Shown piece by piece: positions 31,652 through 43,943 of a stretch of DNA of 64,000 nucleotides; position 1 is the stretch's first letter, and the number at the start of each line of letters is the position of its first letter. The notes below the pieces were generated by a model, which ran no database searches, had not been told where the DNA came from, and worked only from the letters and a program-made list of their open reading frames with translations. The position numbers and the translations under genes were made by a program. Source of the stretch: Leguminivora glycinivorella (taxonomy: Eukaryota > Arthropoda > Insecta > Lepidoptera > Tortricidae); NCBI RefSeq assembly GCF_023078275.1, contig NC_062990.1, positions 1,567,501 through 1,631,500 of the forward strand. Direction: 5' to 3'.

Positions 31652-32159
31652 GACGATACGATACAGGTCAATTCTCCATACAAACGCTCTCGACTATTTC
31701 CTTCCTGGTTTGAGAAGATAGAGTAGTGATTTTTTCAACACTATTATTATTTTTATCTGTGTCGGACTGTTTTGATTTTTTTTTTGCTATTTTTAATTTA
31801 AAAGACGCTAGAGCCAATCAAAAGTTTCTAAAAACGGCCTTTTTCAATATGGCTCAAAAAAAGGTGTGATACTCAAGATCGGTAACAATTAGCCGAAAAA
31901 TCGAAACGCTCCGACACAGATTATTTCATTGTTATTCAGATTCTCAAATTTCGTTCCGTTTCAATAAGTTTTGAAGGAGGAAACAGTCGAGAGCGGAACC
32001 TCGATTTGAAAGATTTTTTCCCAATATCCTTTAACTGAATTGTTCTTAATGGACATTTTTTTTGATATATCTATTTAATAACACTAGTATATTTAACTAA
32101 AATTCCCAAATTGAAAGGGGGACTCCTTTCCATTTTAGCATTTTCGCTGCCGTAGCGTC
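31652..32159 (-). mobile_element. TTAA-flanked MITE, copy 2
   Basis: 508 bp between TTAA at 31648-31651 and 32160-32163, the inverse of 246-752 along its whole length with scattered differences. Confidence 0.7.
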
Positions 32160-32199
32160 TTAATGTAATTTCACTTTTTTATTATACATAAATGCTTAC

Positions 32200-32445
32200 G
32201 TATGTTATGGCCACAGAGACGAGGCAAAGATGTGGCCTACGATGGATCTCGCCCAGAAGATGACAGACCTGACAGTTCACCCTTGAATTTGTATGTTGCT
32301 GGGTTATATGAGCCGGGAAATATAGACGACAGCAAGGAATTCCACTCATTGGCAGTGTGCATAGCTTTATTTGACGTTCATAAGCGCATTGTAATTTAAT
32401 ATGCCTACTTGGAAAATAAATATTTCATTTCATTGTGTATAAGAA
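32200..32445 (+). mobile_element. LINE 3' end
   Basis: A 65-codon frame ending near 32399 runs into ATTTGACGTTCATAAGCGCATT, GCCTACTTGG and AATAAATATTTCATTTCATT, a characteristic LINE tail. The frame has no domain I can name. Confidence 0.5.
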
Positions 32446-32489
32446 AAGAAGAAGCAAAGCGTTTTTTTGAATAATACCTAACTTATTTT

Positions 32490-33015
32490 AAAAACCGGCC
32501 AAGTGCGAGTCGGGCTCGCGCACAAAGGGTTCCGTAGCAGCAAATATAATAAACCAATAACTTAACCATAATTAAAAAATTAAAAAACACGACTGCGGTT
32601 TTAAAGCGAACTGAAAAGATGAAAATAATCTTTAGATATGCTGGTCAGTCAACTTGATTAATATAAATTAGAATAATGAGTGTTTAGTCAGGTTCATAAA
32701 TAGCTAAAGCAAAAGTTAATGCTCATGGAGGATATCGTGACCGTACCTGGATATTTTAATTCCATTGCAGTCGGGGGACAATGGACAAAAACCTGACAAG
32801 AAGGTCCCCCGACTGCAATTGAAATAAAATATCCAGGTACGGTCACGATATCCTCCATGAGCATTAACTTTTGCTTTAGCTATTTATGAACCTGACTAAA
32901 CACTCATTATTCTAATTTATATTAATCAAGTTGACTGACCAGCATATCTAAAGATTATTTTCATCTTTTCAGTTCGCTTTAAAACCGCAGTCGTGTTTTT
33001 TAATTTTTTAATTAT
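32490..33015. repeat. Palindrome with 212-bp arms in a CCGGCCAAGTGCGAG repeat
   Basis: 32568-32779 and 32804-33015 are inverse with only about three differences near the 24-nt loop. To the left, 32490-32567 is the 5' end of the microsatellite-bearing repeat family (AAAACCGGCCAAGTGCGAG). Confidence 0.85.
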
Positions 33016-33380
33016 TTATTTTATTTCTTACATTTTAGTGACTACATAAACGAACCATAATTATTTTATTTAGGTCATGGTGTTGGCTCTTGATATTTTA
33101 GCAAGAAACGTGTAGGTAACTTTATTTAACGGCATTCGCTTTTAGACACTTGTACTTTTGTTCTGTGCTTTAAGCACTGATAACATACCTGTTGCATAGC
33201 CATAACTCGAGTACGGAAGACAGAGAGAATGGCACACCGTAACAACAACACTCTTTCTCTGCATCCCCACACAAACAGATCCTTCACTTGCCCGCAAAAC
33301 TACAAATACTTGCGCTTTATTTAACTAATACTAATGAGTTACCACGTAAAACTCAGCAGAATAGTAGTGACGCAGCCCTG
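33016..33380. other. No feature recognised
   Basis: Sequence between the palindrome and the GC-rich array. No frame or element ends. Confidence 0.4.
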
Positions 33381-34385
33381 GCCCGGCGTTGGACCGCGTA
33401 CATGGCCTCACTCGATCAACCACGTGCGTCGGGCTTCGTCCGACTCTATGTATGAGCCTTGGGCGCCCGGCCTTCAACCGAGTGCGTCAGGCTTCGCCCG
33501 ACTCTATGTATGAGGGCGCCTTGGGCGCCCGGCCTTCAACCGTGCGTCGGGCTTCGCCCGACTCTATGTATGAAGGCGCCTTGGGCGCCCGGCCTTCAAC
33601 CGAATGCGTCGGGCTTCGTGCGACTCTATGTATGAGCCTTGGGCGCCCGGCCTTCAACCAAGTGCGTCGGGCTTCGCCTGACTATGTATGAGGGCGCCTT
33701 GGGCGCCCGGCCTTCAACCGAGTGCGTCGGGCTTCGTGCGACTCTATGTATGAGGGCGCCTTGGGCGCCCGGCCTTCAATCGAGTGCGTCGGGCTTCGCC
33801 CGACTCTATGTATGAGGGCGCCTTGGGCGCCCGGCCTTCAACCGAGTGCGTCGGGCTTCGTCCGACTCTATGTATGAGCCTTGGGCGCCCAGCCTTCACC
33901 TGAGTGCGTCGGGCTTCGCCCGACTCTATGTATGAGGGGGCCTTGGGCGCCCGGCCTTCCACCGAGTGCGTCGGGCTTCGTCCGACTCTATGTATGAGCC
34001 TTGGGCGCCCGGCCTTCACCTGAGTGCGTCGGGCTTCGCCCGACTCTATGTATGAGGGGGCCTTGGGCGCCCGGCCTTCCACCGAGTGCGTCGGGCTTCG
34101 TCCGACTCTATGTATGAGCCTTGGGCGCCCGGCCTTCAACCGAGTGCGTCGGGCTTCGTCCGACTCTATGTATGAGCCTTGGGCGCCCAGCCTTCAACCG
34201 AGTGCGTCGGGCGTTGCCTGATTCTAAGTATGAGGGCGCTTTCGGCGCCCGGCCGTGGACCGCGTGCGTCGGGCGTCGTCTGATTCTAAGTATGAGGGCG
34301 CCGTCGGCGCCCGGTCTTGGACCGCGCGCGTCGGGCTTCGCACGACTCTATGTATGAGGGCGCCTTCCGGCCTTCGGCCGCATGA
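33381..34385. repeat. GC-rich hairpin tandem array, about 58/62-bp units
   Basis: About 17 units read GAGTGCGTCGGGCTTCGCCC, GACTCTATGTATGAG and GGCGCCTTGGGCGCCCGGCC. Two subtypes (TGAGCCTTGG at 58 bp, TGAGGGCGCCTTGG at 62 bp) alternate, making a 120-bp higher-order unit that repeats almost exactly at 33841-33960 and 33961-34080. GTCGGGC TTC GCCCGAC and GGGCGCC TTG GGCGCCC are perfect hairpins. Long frames on both strands are by-products of the period. Confidence 0.9.
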
Positions 34386-35030
34386 AATTGGTCAATATGC
34401 TATCTCAGGCTCGGAATAAATAGCTTTGAATAGGTATAGAACTCTCAGATATTTAGAAACTTTTTAGAAAAGTTAAAGGTAGTAGCTTCTTGAATCCATA
34501 CAACAAATTATACGCGACTCCCAGAAAACGAAATACCAATACCTTATTATGCCAAATGATCTACAACTACAGATATGCGTAATGAGATTCTTCTAATTGT
34601 TATTCGGCCAAAGAAGCCGTCAGCGAACCGCTGTTGGCGTGCCGAAAATTTTTTCTCGGAAAATCAGTCGGGCACCTGCTTTGATCTGTAAGTCGACGCA
34701 GATTTCTTTTTTTTGTATCTTTGTGATCGTATTGCCTAATTAACAGACGTAGATATGTACCTAGATTAAGTTTTAACGTTTTCAACCCTATTCGCGCGAT
34801 TCATAGTCTACTAGATAGTAAGCTAGCAATAAGGATACAAATTTGCAGTGCCCTTACAGGGTTCATAGATGTTCACAAAATAAATACTGTAATAACTTTA
34901 TGTACCTATAAATTTGCAATAAATTACTGATTACTGATTACTAACTATTAGGTCCCCGAATAACACCTATTGTTATTCCGGATATCTATATTTTCTATTA
35001 TCCTCTATTTAAAGTCTTCATTTTAATGTC
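34386..35030. other. Mostly unassigned, with a LINE tail
   Basis: 34870-34955 (ATAAATACTGTAATAACTTT...GCAATAAATTACTGATTACTGATTAC) looks like a LINE tail. The rest is unassigned. Confidence 0.4.
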
Positions 35031-35399
35031 TCATTCAATACTATTTGTTTTTATTAGATTTGTTTAAGTTACATATTTTGAAAACTCTTAATCTCTCAAA
35101 ACAAGACATAAACGTCTATAATGTGGATATATTATTAATCGCCTTTGAAAGCTCTTCATTTTGATACCCCACTCGATAGGTTTGCGAAATTTTTTTTCTA
35201 AAGTTTGCGCATTATGACGTAATACGCCCGCCATATTGAATTTTAAGTGACGTCACATATCCTATGTTCATTGGGGTGACGTAAGGATTCTAATGATACA
35301 TCATTCATTTAAATCGGTTAAGGCATTTAGAAGTTATGGTGGAACAAAGAAACTCACATACATACATACTTACATACAAACATGAACGCTGAAAACAAT

Positions 35400-35955
35400 A
35401 CACTCTTTTTTTGGGGCAGTCGTGTAAAAATTACAGTTAAATCAACCTATCTCAAAAACTATAAGAGATACTTTGATCAAACCAAAAATCGTTGAAAGAG
35501 TTAATTAGCATGCATCACCTCTATTTTTTTTAGAATTTTATACCCCGTAGTTATAAAAATAGAGGGGGGGGGACATACTTTTTACGACTTTGAGAGCTGA
35601 TATCTCAAAAACCGTTCACTTTAAGAAAAATGTTTTTTAGAAAACTTTATATCATTTTAAAAGACCTTTCCATTGATACCCCACACGGGTATGTACATCG
35701 AAAAAAAAATTTTCATCCCTCAGTTACATGTATGGGGGCCCCACCCCCAATTCTTTTTTTTTACTATTTAGTGTCATAATTTTGTAGCGGTTCATACAAC
35801 ACATATTCCCATCAAATTTCATCACTGTAGTACTTATAGTTTCCGAGTAAATCGGCTGTGACAGACGGACAGACGGACAGACGGACAGACGGACAGACGG
35901 ACATGACGAAACTATAAGGGTTCCGTTTTTGCCATTTTGGCTACGGAACCCTAAA
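35400..35955 (+). mobile_element. Microsatellite-bearing repeat, subfamily 3
   Basis: ATCTCAAAAACTATAAGAGA, a G9 tract, a GGGGGCCCCACCCCCA block, (GACGGACA)n at 35862-35905 and the end CTACGGAACCCTAAAAA are seen. It shares the 3' end with 10481-11068. Confidence 0.65.
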
Positions 35956-36000
35956 AAGGGCATTAGAAATAGTATGTATGTATGTATGTGCACATAATTA

Positions 36001-36182
36001 TGTGCGAAATGTCATTTGATATTTGCCAGTCGCTAAGCTTGTCGGTGAAGGAAAACATCGTGAGGAAACCGGACTAATTCCAATAAGGCCTAGTTACCCT
36101 TTGGGTGGAAGGTCAGCTAGTGCCTACGCCAAATTTTGGGATTAGCTATCAAAGTGGACCCCAGGCTCCCATGAGCTGAGAG
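36001..36182 (+). mobile_element. HaSE-like SINE, truncated
   Basis: It begins TGTGCGAAATGTCATTTGA and runs to CCCAGGCTCCCATGAGC, with an extra AAGCTTG and a shortened body. Confidence 0.7.
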
Positions 36183-36299
36183 ATGATTAGAAAAATTGTA
36201 TACCGATTCTGAAAGGATTGCTATCGCCGCGCCGTTAAACGTAAGTTTCGCGAAAAGATTAGAAAGTGTATAACTGTAATATTTGTTTTCAATAAATTA

Positions 36300-36306
<7 letters not shown>

Positions 36307-36371
<65 letters not shown>
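36307..36371. repeat. (TA)n microsatellite
   Basis: About 32 uninterrupted TA units follow TTCAATAAATTAAAAATA, consistent with the tail of a LINE. Confidence 0.9.
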
Positions 36372-36374
<3 letters not shown>

Positions 36375-36387
36375 GAAAATCCTTTTT

Positions 36388-36605
36388 AACCCCCGACGCA
36401 AAAACGACGGGGTGTTATAAGTTTGACGTGTCTGTCTGTCTGTCTGTATCTGTGGCATCGTAGCTCCCGAACGGATGAACCGATTTAGATTTTTTTTGTC
36501 TGAAAGCTGAGTTAGTCGGGAGTGTTCTTAGCCATGTTTCATGAAAATCGGTCTAGTATGTCGCGGTCGGGGGTTTTTCAAAATTTTAATTTTGTGGTTA
36601 GGTTA
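36388..36605 (+). repeat. Dispersed repeat (ACCCCCGACGCA...GGTTAGGTTA), copy 2
   Basis: Same blocks as 13278-13510, with (GTCT)n and the end TTTTAATTTTGTGGTTAGGT. Confidence 0.7.
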
Positions 36606-36822
36606 GGTTATTATATCTGTAGTAGGTAAAAATTGTAGAGCATTACTAGTATGACACAATTGAATCTCAATTTAATTCAGTGGTTGAATGCGTGAGTTAA
36701 ATTATAATAACACTATGTAGTATGTATATAGAGGTAGTGCGTCAGATCAGGAAGTGATGATATGGATTACATAATACTATGTTACATTCTTAAGAAATAC
36801 TATTCATATTATGATGATATAA

Positions 36823-37150
36823 GATTGTAATTGATATTAGGATTAGAAAAACTAGGAAAAATATTAAATATCTGTAAGTTTTATTATCTGTAAAGATTGT
36901 AATTGATATTAGGATTAGAAAAAACTAGGAAAAATATTAGGAAAAATATTAGAAAAAATATTAGGAAAAATATTAAATATCTGTAAGTTTTATTATCTGT
37001 AAAGATTGTAATTGATATTAGGATTAGAAAAAACTAGGAAAAATATTAAATATCTGTAAGTTTTATTATCTGTAAAGATTGTAATTGATATTAGGTTTAG
37101 AAAAAACTAGGAAAAATATTAGGAAAAATATTAAATATCTGTAAGTTTTA
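36823..37150 (+). repeat. Nested tandem repeat (about 72-96-bp units)
   Basis: Four units of GATTGTAATTGATATTAGG, TTAGAAAAAACTAGG, AAATATTAAATATCTGTAAG and TTTTATTATCTGTAAA are seen. Units vary by expansion of the 12-mer AGGAAAAATATT, so two scales of repetition are nested. Confidence 0.85.
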
Positions 37151-37984
37151 TTGTTTGAGCCGTAATTATTATTTTTGTTATTTTAATAGGTATTTTCAGT
37201 GATCAAATATTTTAGTATTAGACTGAACAAAATGGTTTTTATTTTAAAGTGCTACATAAAGATGTATTTCTTGTAAAACTAAATAAATGTTTATTTTTGT
37301 CACTAGAAAACATTTGAGAGTAATAGTTGATAAATTGTACTAATCGTCAAGATGTCAAAATAAGTGCTTTCACCAAAAAAGGGGTAAAAGGAGTCAGAAA
37401 GAGGTCCTTTCATCAGGTGCATCAACTCATTCAATACACAAATATTAAATGCTTTGTTTTTTCAACAAAAAAAAATATTTTTTGATCAAATCATTTGGTC
37501 AACCTTTATATGTCTATATATGTATCTCATTCAGGTATAATAGTTTCAGCTTATTAGTTTCAGAAATCAAAAAAATATAAAAAATAATTTTTGGAATGAT
37601 TTTTTCGGTCAAACTACAACACCATTATCTATTTTCTAAAAACACAAAACATACCTGGTAAAATACTAACTGATTTTTTTCACAAATACAAAAGTTCAAA
37701 ATTAATTTTGAATATTTTTTGTCAACGTACATGAACACCATTTAATTGAAGGTACTTTCAACACAATACGTACCTCGTTCAGGTATTCCAGTAAACACTT
37801 GTCCACACTAGATGCGACTTGTCTCCTAGTTAGGACGAGAATACGTGCTTTTCATGCTTACCACCCTTATATACCGGCCGGGTGCGAGCCACACGGGGTG
37901 GTTTTTCGAGCCAAATATTATTTATTTACTCATTTAGGCTTTATTGTAAGATACGGTTAACTTGTAAGGTGTCGTATATTTATT
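37151..37984. other. No feature recognised
   Basis: AT-rich. CTCATTCAGGTATAATAG and CTCGTTCAGGTATTCCAG echo each other at 37528 and 37772, suggesting an old internal repeat. Confidence 0.35.
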
Positions 37985-38065
37985 ATTTATTTATTTTTTA
38001 AGCTTCATTGCACAATCCAAAAAAGTACAAATGGCGGACTTAATGCTAGGAGGCATTCTTTACCA
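37985..38065 (-). mobile_element. LINE 3' tail
   Basis: The inverse of the 19868-19970 tail: (TTTA)n, CTTCATTGCACAATCC, GTACAAATGGCGGACTTAAT, GGCATTCTTTACCAG. Confidence 0.6.
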
Positions 38066-39814
38066 GACAAACAACTTTCGTGGGATTATCACTTCACGAA
38101 ATGTAACTTTTATTATTATGTTTTTTTAAGATTTTAGATACACTTTAATCTATAGAAAAACAGTTTATTGGTTTCAAAAACAATGATAAATTAGATGAGT
38201 CTAGAAAAACAGTAACCATTTTGTAATTTACCTATCAAAATCTACCTATGATTTCTTTTTCTACATTTATGTACAATAAAACTACTCGTAAGTAAGTGCC
38301 ATTGTTTTCTACAATTGTTTAAAAGAAAAAGTAAATAAATAATTTGTCATCGTAATTTGTATTCTATTAAGTAACCATGGTAACACCTGTCAAAAAAATG
38401 ATACGCGGATTCGCGGAATTGTATTTTGAAAATAATACACAGGATGATATTGATATTCTTGATCGCACATTGTATACGAAGTCGTAGAACTAGCGATTAA
38501 CTCTTATTGTAATTTATTCATTTATAATGACATCTAGTAGTAATCGTATTTTAAATATTACCTTGAATGAGTCACCACTATACATTATTGCGTCATACTT
38601 ACGCAATACAAAAAAGTAAAAAAAAAAACTCACCACAAAACTGAAGTCACTTTTTAAATATATTTTTAAAATTTAAATAGAAGAATAAACTTTTAAACAT
38701 TTGATTTTAAGGACGTGCGTACGACACGACGAACTGAGAGCAACTGTGATCAAACTGTCACTTAAATGAGATATCCTAATTCATTTCTCAAGCTGTCAAA
38801 ATGCTGACTAAAAATACTGAGAAACACTGTTAGCACTTAAGTATAAAAATGTAACAAAAATAACTTTCACTCAGAAAAAACCTTCTACGCCTTAAGTATC
38901 TAATAACAATGTATATTTTCGCCTGGCACAAGGTTTCAAAAAGGGTATTTTAAAGTGGTGAATAGCCACGTGCGGCAAAAAAAGTTTTTTTTTTTGGGCG
39001 GCATTCTGTCGTCGGAATGTGCGACACAATAGATTATGGGAATCGAATTAGATAGAGCGTTTGACAGTATATTTCACGCTGTTTTGACCGTTACTTATCA
39101 AAAGATACTGTTAATGGCGTGATCAAAGTTTGTTTTTGAGATTCCCGCTCTTTTTTCTATCTTTTAACTAATGAGTAAGTTGAGGTAATTTTTCCCAGAA
39201 ATAGAAAGCTACAATTTGGATGTCACAAGTCTAATAACTTAATTGCGAAATTTTGGGTATAGACAAGTCATTTTTACAGTTTATTATTATTTTTTAATCT
39301 TTACTCGGGGGCTTTTTCGAACGAATTGACAAAAATGTCGCCCCTACAGAACAGTTTTGTTATTTCAACAGTCACTGTATCATATAATAGTGATGTGCAA
39401 AATTCAAAATGTCTGCCTAATACGAACTATACTAAGTATTTCAATCATTTAATAAGTCCTATAACTATACCCTGGCAACCTATCTCACTGGTTATTTTTT
39501 TATTTTTTCGTAGATAATTATTGTTGACCTTCCAAACTCCATCGAAGCTTCAACTTTATTTTTACTTTTTATCAAGGAAGGGTTTAACAATAGCCCAAAA
39601 AAAGGAGTGTTTTTTTCATTTACTGAGAATGTCTTAAATTTAGATTCTGACTAACCAGGCAGTAGGTAACTTCTATAACCTAGCATCATATTATTATAGT
39701 ACCTATATAATAAATTCTTATGATTAAGATTATTGTAAATAATCAGAATAATTAACTGACCAAAAGAGAGGGACAGAATCGTAACAATGCGATTTCGGTT
39801 AATCTATACTAATA
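38066..39814. other. Long unassigned stretch
   Basis: No repeat ends or convincing exons were recognised. Being relatively repeat-poor, it could hold regulatory DNA or a 5' exon of a neighbouring gene, but nothing in the sequence proves that. Confidence 0.35.
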
Positions 39815-39992
39815 TGTATTATAAATGGGAAAGTGTGTGTGTGTGTGTTTGTTTGTCCGTGTCCGTGTTTCACGGAAAACGGAGTGACTAATTTACGTGA
39901 TTTTTTAAGTGGAGATAGTTGAAGGGATGGAGAGTGACATAGGCTACTTTTTGTCTCTTTCTAACGCGAGCGAAGCCGCGGGAAAAAGCTAT
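39815..39992 (+). mobile_element. Lep1-like element
   Basis: TATTATAAATGGGAAAGTG, (GT)n, TTTCACGGAAAACGGAGTGA, GACATAGGCTACTTTTTGTC and GCGAGCGAAGCCGCGGG to AAAAGCTA are seen. It is a compact copy with both ends. Confidence 0.7.
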
Positions 39993-41154
39993 TAAAGCTA
40001 TACAAATACATATTAAAAACTGAATTTATCTACAACTTATTAATAATGAAAACTAAATCGTTATAACATTAAAAAATAATCAAAAATAATCAAATATACC
40101 TTACTAATTTTAATTGAAAACAAATTATTAAAACTGTTTATATTTTCATAAATAAGATAATAAATATTCCTAGGTTCCTATTTTAAGATAATAATATAAT
40201 TATTTTTTATTAAAAAAAAACCTGTTAAAAATTCAAACCTAGCGCCATTATTCGGTACGCCAGGGTTGTCACGTACGCTCAACTTGAGAAAAAAAAAAGA
40301 AACGGATCCGGATAGCCAAGGAAACATTTATGATTACAGTGAAATTTATCTAAAGATTCTCGTTGGCCGCCATTGTACGGGGATTACGTTTCGGCGGTCA
40401 CGTATAACTTCCTGCCTTGCTGTTGCATTAGATTGAATAATATGGCTCCTCAATATGCATTTTTATTGCATGCGGGTATGTAAGTACGGTGTTAAATTTT
40501 TTTTATCAATTACCTTACAAAAAAAGGTAATAAAAACAAAACAGGTTAAATTAAAATGAAAAGCAGAAATATCTATAAAATATTCAATTCATTATTTGCC
40601 TTTAAAATATATAAAAAACTATTTTACATATAAACACCAAAATAATCGTGAGAAATTATTTTACATATTTAGTAATAGCTCTGCTAAGTCCGTTACTATA
40701 AGCCGGTAAAATAAATATACATTATTAGATATTTATAAATATTGCGAATATTATAACATTTATAACAATGAAAGAAAAAAGTTAATGTAAGATATAACAC
40801 TTGAAGTTCTCGCGCTTTGTACACATATTTAAAGTCACATACAGGTCGAACGCGATTAATAAACATTATTTTACCTTTTTTTCCCAACGTTTCGGCCAGG
40901 TTGCACTGGCCGTGGTCGCGGAAAAATACAGGTCAAATAATGTTAATTAATCGAGTTTTAATGTAAGATATTATTCTTCGTGATTTCAAATAATTATAAT
41001 GAATTAAATTCGTAGAATTATAAGTTACTGGCGCCAGGATAAAAAGATAAACTAAGCAAATACTCGTACAGTAGCGTCAATTTTGATTTGAACATGATAT
41101 GTAATCTTATCATTTACTTGGACAATCTTGTACGTCATTGACCGAACGTCTTTT
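39993..41154. other. No feature recognised
   Basis: AT-rich. A motif at about 40885-40925 (AACGTTTCGGCCAGGTTGCACTGGCCGTGGTCGCGG) resembles the GACGTTTCG...GTGGTC motif of lepidopteran retroelement ends. Confidence 0.35.
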
Positions 41155-41390
41155 AGTCTGTCTAAATATATAAAAGAAGAAACTGACTGACTGACTGACT
41201 GACATATCAACGCACAGTCGAAACCGCTAATCCTAGATACCCCAAATTTGGCGCGTAGGTCCCTTACAAAGTGTAGAGGAGCACTAAGAAATGATTTTTC
41301 GAAATTCACCTCCTAAGGGGTGAAATGGGGGTCCAAATTACGAATGGAAAAACAAGATTATTAAGGGCGAAGCCGCAGGAAAAGCTACCG
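41155..41390 (+). mobile_element. Lep1-related repeat, variant
   Basis: (CTGA)n at 41182-41202 precedes AACGCACAGTCGAAACCGC and ends TTAAGGGCGAAGCCGCAGGAAAAGCTA, matching the Lep1-like end. Confidence 0.5.
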
Positions 41391-42162
41391 TAGATAATAG
41401 TTTTGAGAAACTCGCTATTGATGACCTATGCGCATGCACAAATCTGTTTGTTGAGTTTACTTATTTTCTAAAATAATATTTTTTTAACGAAATCTGTGCT
41501 AAAGATTAATAAAATACCTATACAATATGACAAATATGAATTTATATAATTTATCAAATCAACATCGTATTCATTGTAAAACTTTAAAATAATTATAAAA
41601 ATATTATGCTATTAACGTATTAAGATAACTATATTATTACTTAGGTATTCACCATAAAATATTTGATATTACACTTGATTTTCTTCGATTTTTGAAGTCG
41701 ATATTGTGAAAACCAAGCGGAATAATGTATCCCACACAAAGTTTGAAATGCTTTTTACTCTTATAGTTATTATTAATTCGAAAAAATGTAGTGCATAGCT
41801 GTAGTAAAGTTGACATACAACAAATACTGTCAATATATTATCAATAATGTTTTATGACTAAAATGAGGACACGAAATGGAACTTTCCCTTCGCTTTGTAA
41901 TTTTACTAAAGTCTATTTCAATATTGATGAGCTCATGACGTCATCATATTGATATCCGGCCGTCTTTATTGGCTATTAAAGACCATTTCAATGAACACGA
42001 GATTTTAATTGCTTGAGTCAATCGATAAGACCGTTAGGTGTAACGGCTTTTTATTAATATTGTCACTATTTAAGTTACTTTTAGGATGATGATGGTAGTA
42101 AAGAAATTTGTTGATACAAATTATTTCTGTTTATCGTCTAGTTTTTAGGATCTTCAACTTGC
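41391..42162. other. No feature recognised
   Basis: AT-rich DNA without identifiable elements. Confidence 0.4.
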
Positions 42163-42412
42163 ACTGAGAGAAAATACAACCAGTTTTTATGTTCGTTCAA
42201 CAAGTTTTTTGGTTAAAATAGCGCCTACGTGCCCTTTGGTTCAAACAACAAGCTACTTGTCATTTGAATTGGCAATATATTTGAATCAACAAGTCGATTT
42301 TATAAAAACAACCTGACACATATTGTTTTAAACGTACGTTTGGCTGATTCAAACGGATAAACCGCAACAAGTCGAATTTGTTAAATTCACAATGCAAATA
42401 TCTCTCAGTGTG
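42163..42412. mobile_element. TIR MITE (CACTGAGAGA)
   Basis: Ends CACTGAGAGAAA and ATCTCTCAGTGT are inverse. The interior has repeated CAACAAGT motifs in both directions. The target duplication is not clear. Confidence 0.5.
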
Positions 42413-42987
42413 ACACTATCTAGTTTTTTCTTATTTATGTTAAACATTATTGGACTTCTCCTCTCTAGTATGTCCATTGTCCAGGTATGTCTTATGTTCA
42501 TCGAAGGTTCTTTAAGAATAATTATTTTTCTCTAAAAATCATTCACAATGAATTAATTCATATTCCAAGCGATTACGGAAAGAAACTGTTAATAATTTCT
42601 TCTATATTTTATGATCCTAGTGCAATAAAGTATTTTTAGTAAATATGGTGTATTCTCCCCGCAGTTTGCAAACTATTATATTTCTTGTCAGGAAGAAACT
42701 TAGGGGTATTATTTTGTACCTACTGAAAAAAGTCTTACAATTCACGTGCGAAGAAGAAATACCTACGTAGCTCGTGTCGATTAAAAACACTCTTTTGTCG
42801 TGGTTCAATTTAATTTATCGCCACTTATTTCAAAACTTCCTCTTTTCAGCACTTGTATATTTAGTAGACATAGACTACATAGAAAAGTTTTATTCAACAT
42901 CACATGAAATTATTACAAAAAGTACATAATATACTATTCCAAATATTAGATTTCATTTATATATCTACTAACATATATTTTTTTATA
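42413..42987. other. Mostly unassigned
   Basis: 42780-42860 is a minus-strand fragment of the GATACAAGTGCGGAAAA repeat family. The rest shows nothing. Confidence 0.4.
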
Positions 42988-43000
42988 AAATAGTCTTTAT

Positions 43001-43168
43001 GAAATAAAACTATGGAAACGGATTAAATCGCGTATAATGAATTTAAAATACATCCCGACGTTTCGAACTCTTTACAGCGGGATGTATTTTAAATTCATTA
43101 TACGCGATTTAATCCGTTTCCATAGTTTTATTTCATGAGTAACTATCGCGGTAACCGAAGACAATATT
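43001..43168. mobile_element. Foldback element with 13-bp target duplication
   Basis: The direct repeats AAATAGTCTTTAT (42988-43000 and 43169-43181) are exact. The 168-bp insert folds on itself (GAAATAAAACTATGGAAACG...ACATCCCG and the inverse) around a loop containing ACGTTTCGAACTCTTTACAG. The right end adds GAGTAACTATCGCGGTAACC. Relatives are at 49502 and 57881. Confidence 0.8.
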
Positions 43169-43181
43169 AAATAGTCTTTAT

Positions 43182-43667
43182 TTCACAAAAACCTAAAAAG
43201 TTAAGGTACCCTTTTCAATGGAAAATCCCACAATTATAAGGAAACCGAATAACATTTTTTATAATAATAATCAAATAATTTCCTTTGTGAGCCCAATAAA
43301 ATCGAAATAATAATCGCCTAGTGTGAATTGACACTGTATCTAATGTTATCCAGATGATGTCATTTATGGACGCAAAATTTATTTGAAATAAGAACAAAGT
43401 TACAAATACGAAAAATATCAATATTTTATATTTTTATGGCCACTTAGTCTTCAAAAAAATAAATACTTTTGATGCTAAAGGTTCCAAATACGAATTTTAA
43501 TAGGGCATTGAAGACTCGGAAATACGCCCGGCATTTAGAAAAAAATGCCATGTTCCGTACAAAATAGTGTACTATTTTTTTTGGATGGAAATTCTTTATG
43601 TAAGTACATGAACATATTTACATAATTATATAAGAAACTACCTAGTATTATAGGTCGGGGTTCAGGC
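43182..43667. other. No feature recognised
   Basis: AT-rich DNA. A 96-codon minus-strand frame overlapping the LINE at 43668 is a shadow. Confidence 0.4.
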
Positions 43668-43914
<247 letters not shown>

Positions 43915-43943
43915 AAACTAAGACTAAACTTAAAAGCTAGCTA

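Noticed and set aside
33389..34357. Long open frames on both strands in the GC-rich array (up to 131 codons)
   Set aside because: The unit length and GC content leave frames open on both strands, and unit-length variants would shift any frame. No signal, domain or splice context is present.
33381..34385. Possible CRISPR array
   Set aside because: The units are contiguous with no unique spacers, and the genome is eukaryotic.
38066..39814. Possible upstream ImpL2 exon or promoter
   Set aside because: The region is repeat-poor, but I found no conserved frame, core promoter set or splice pair that could be defended from sequence alone.
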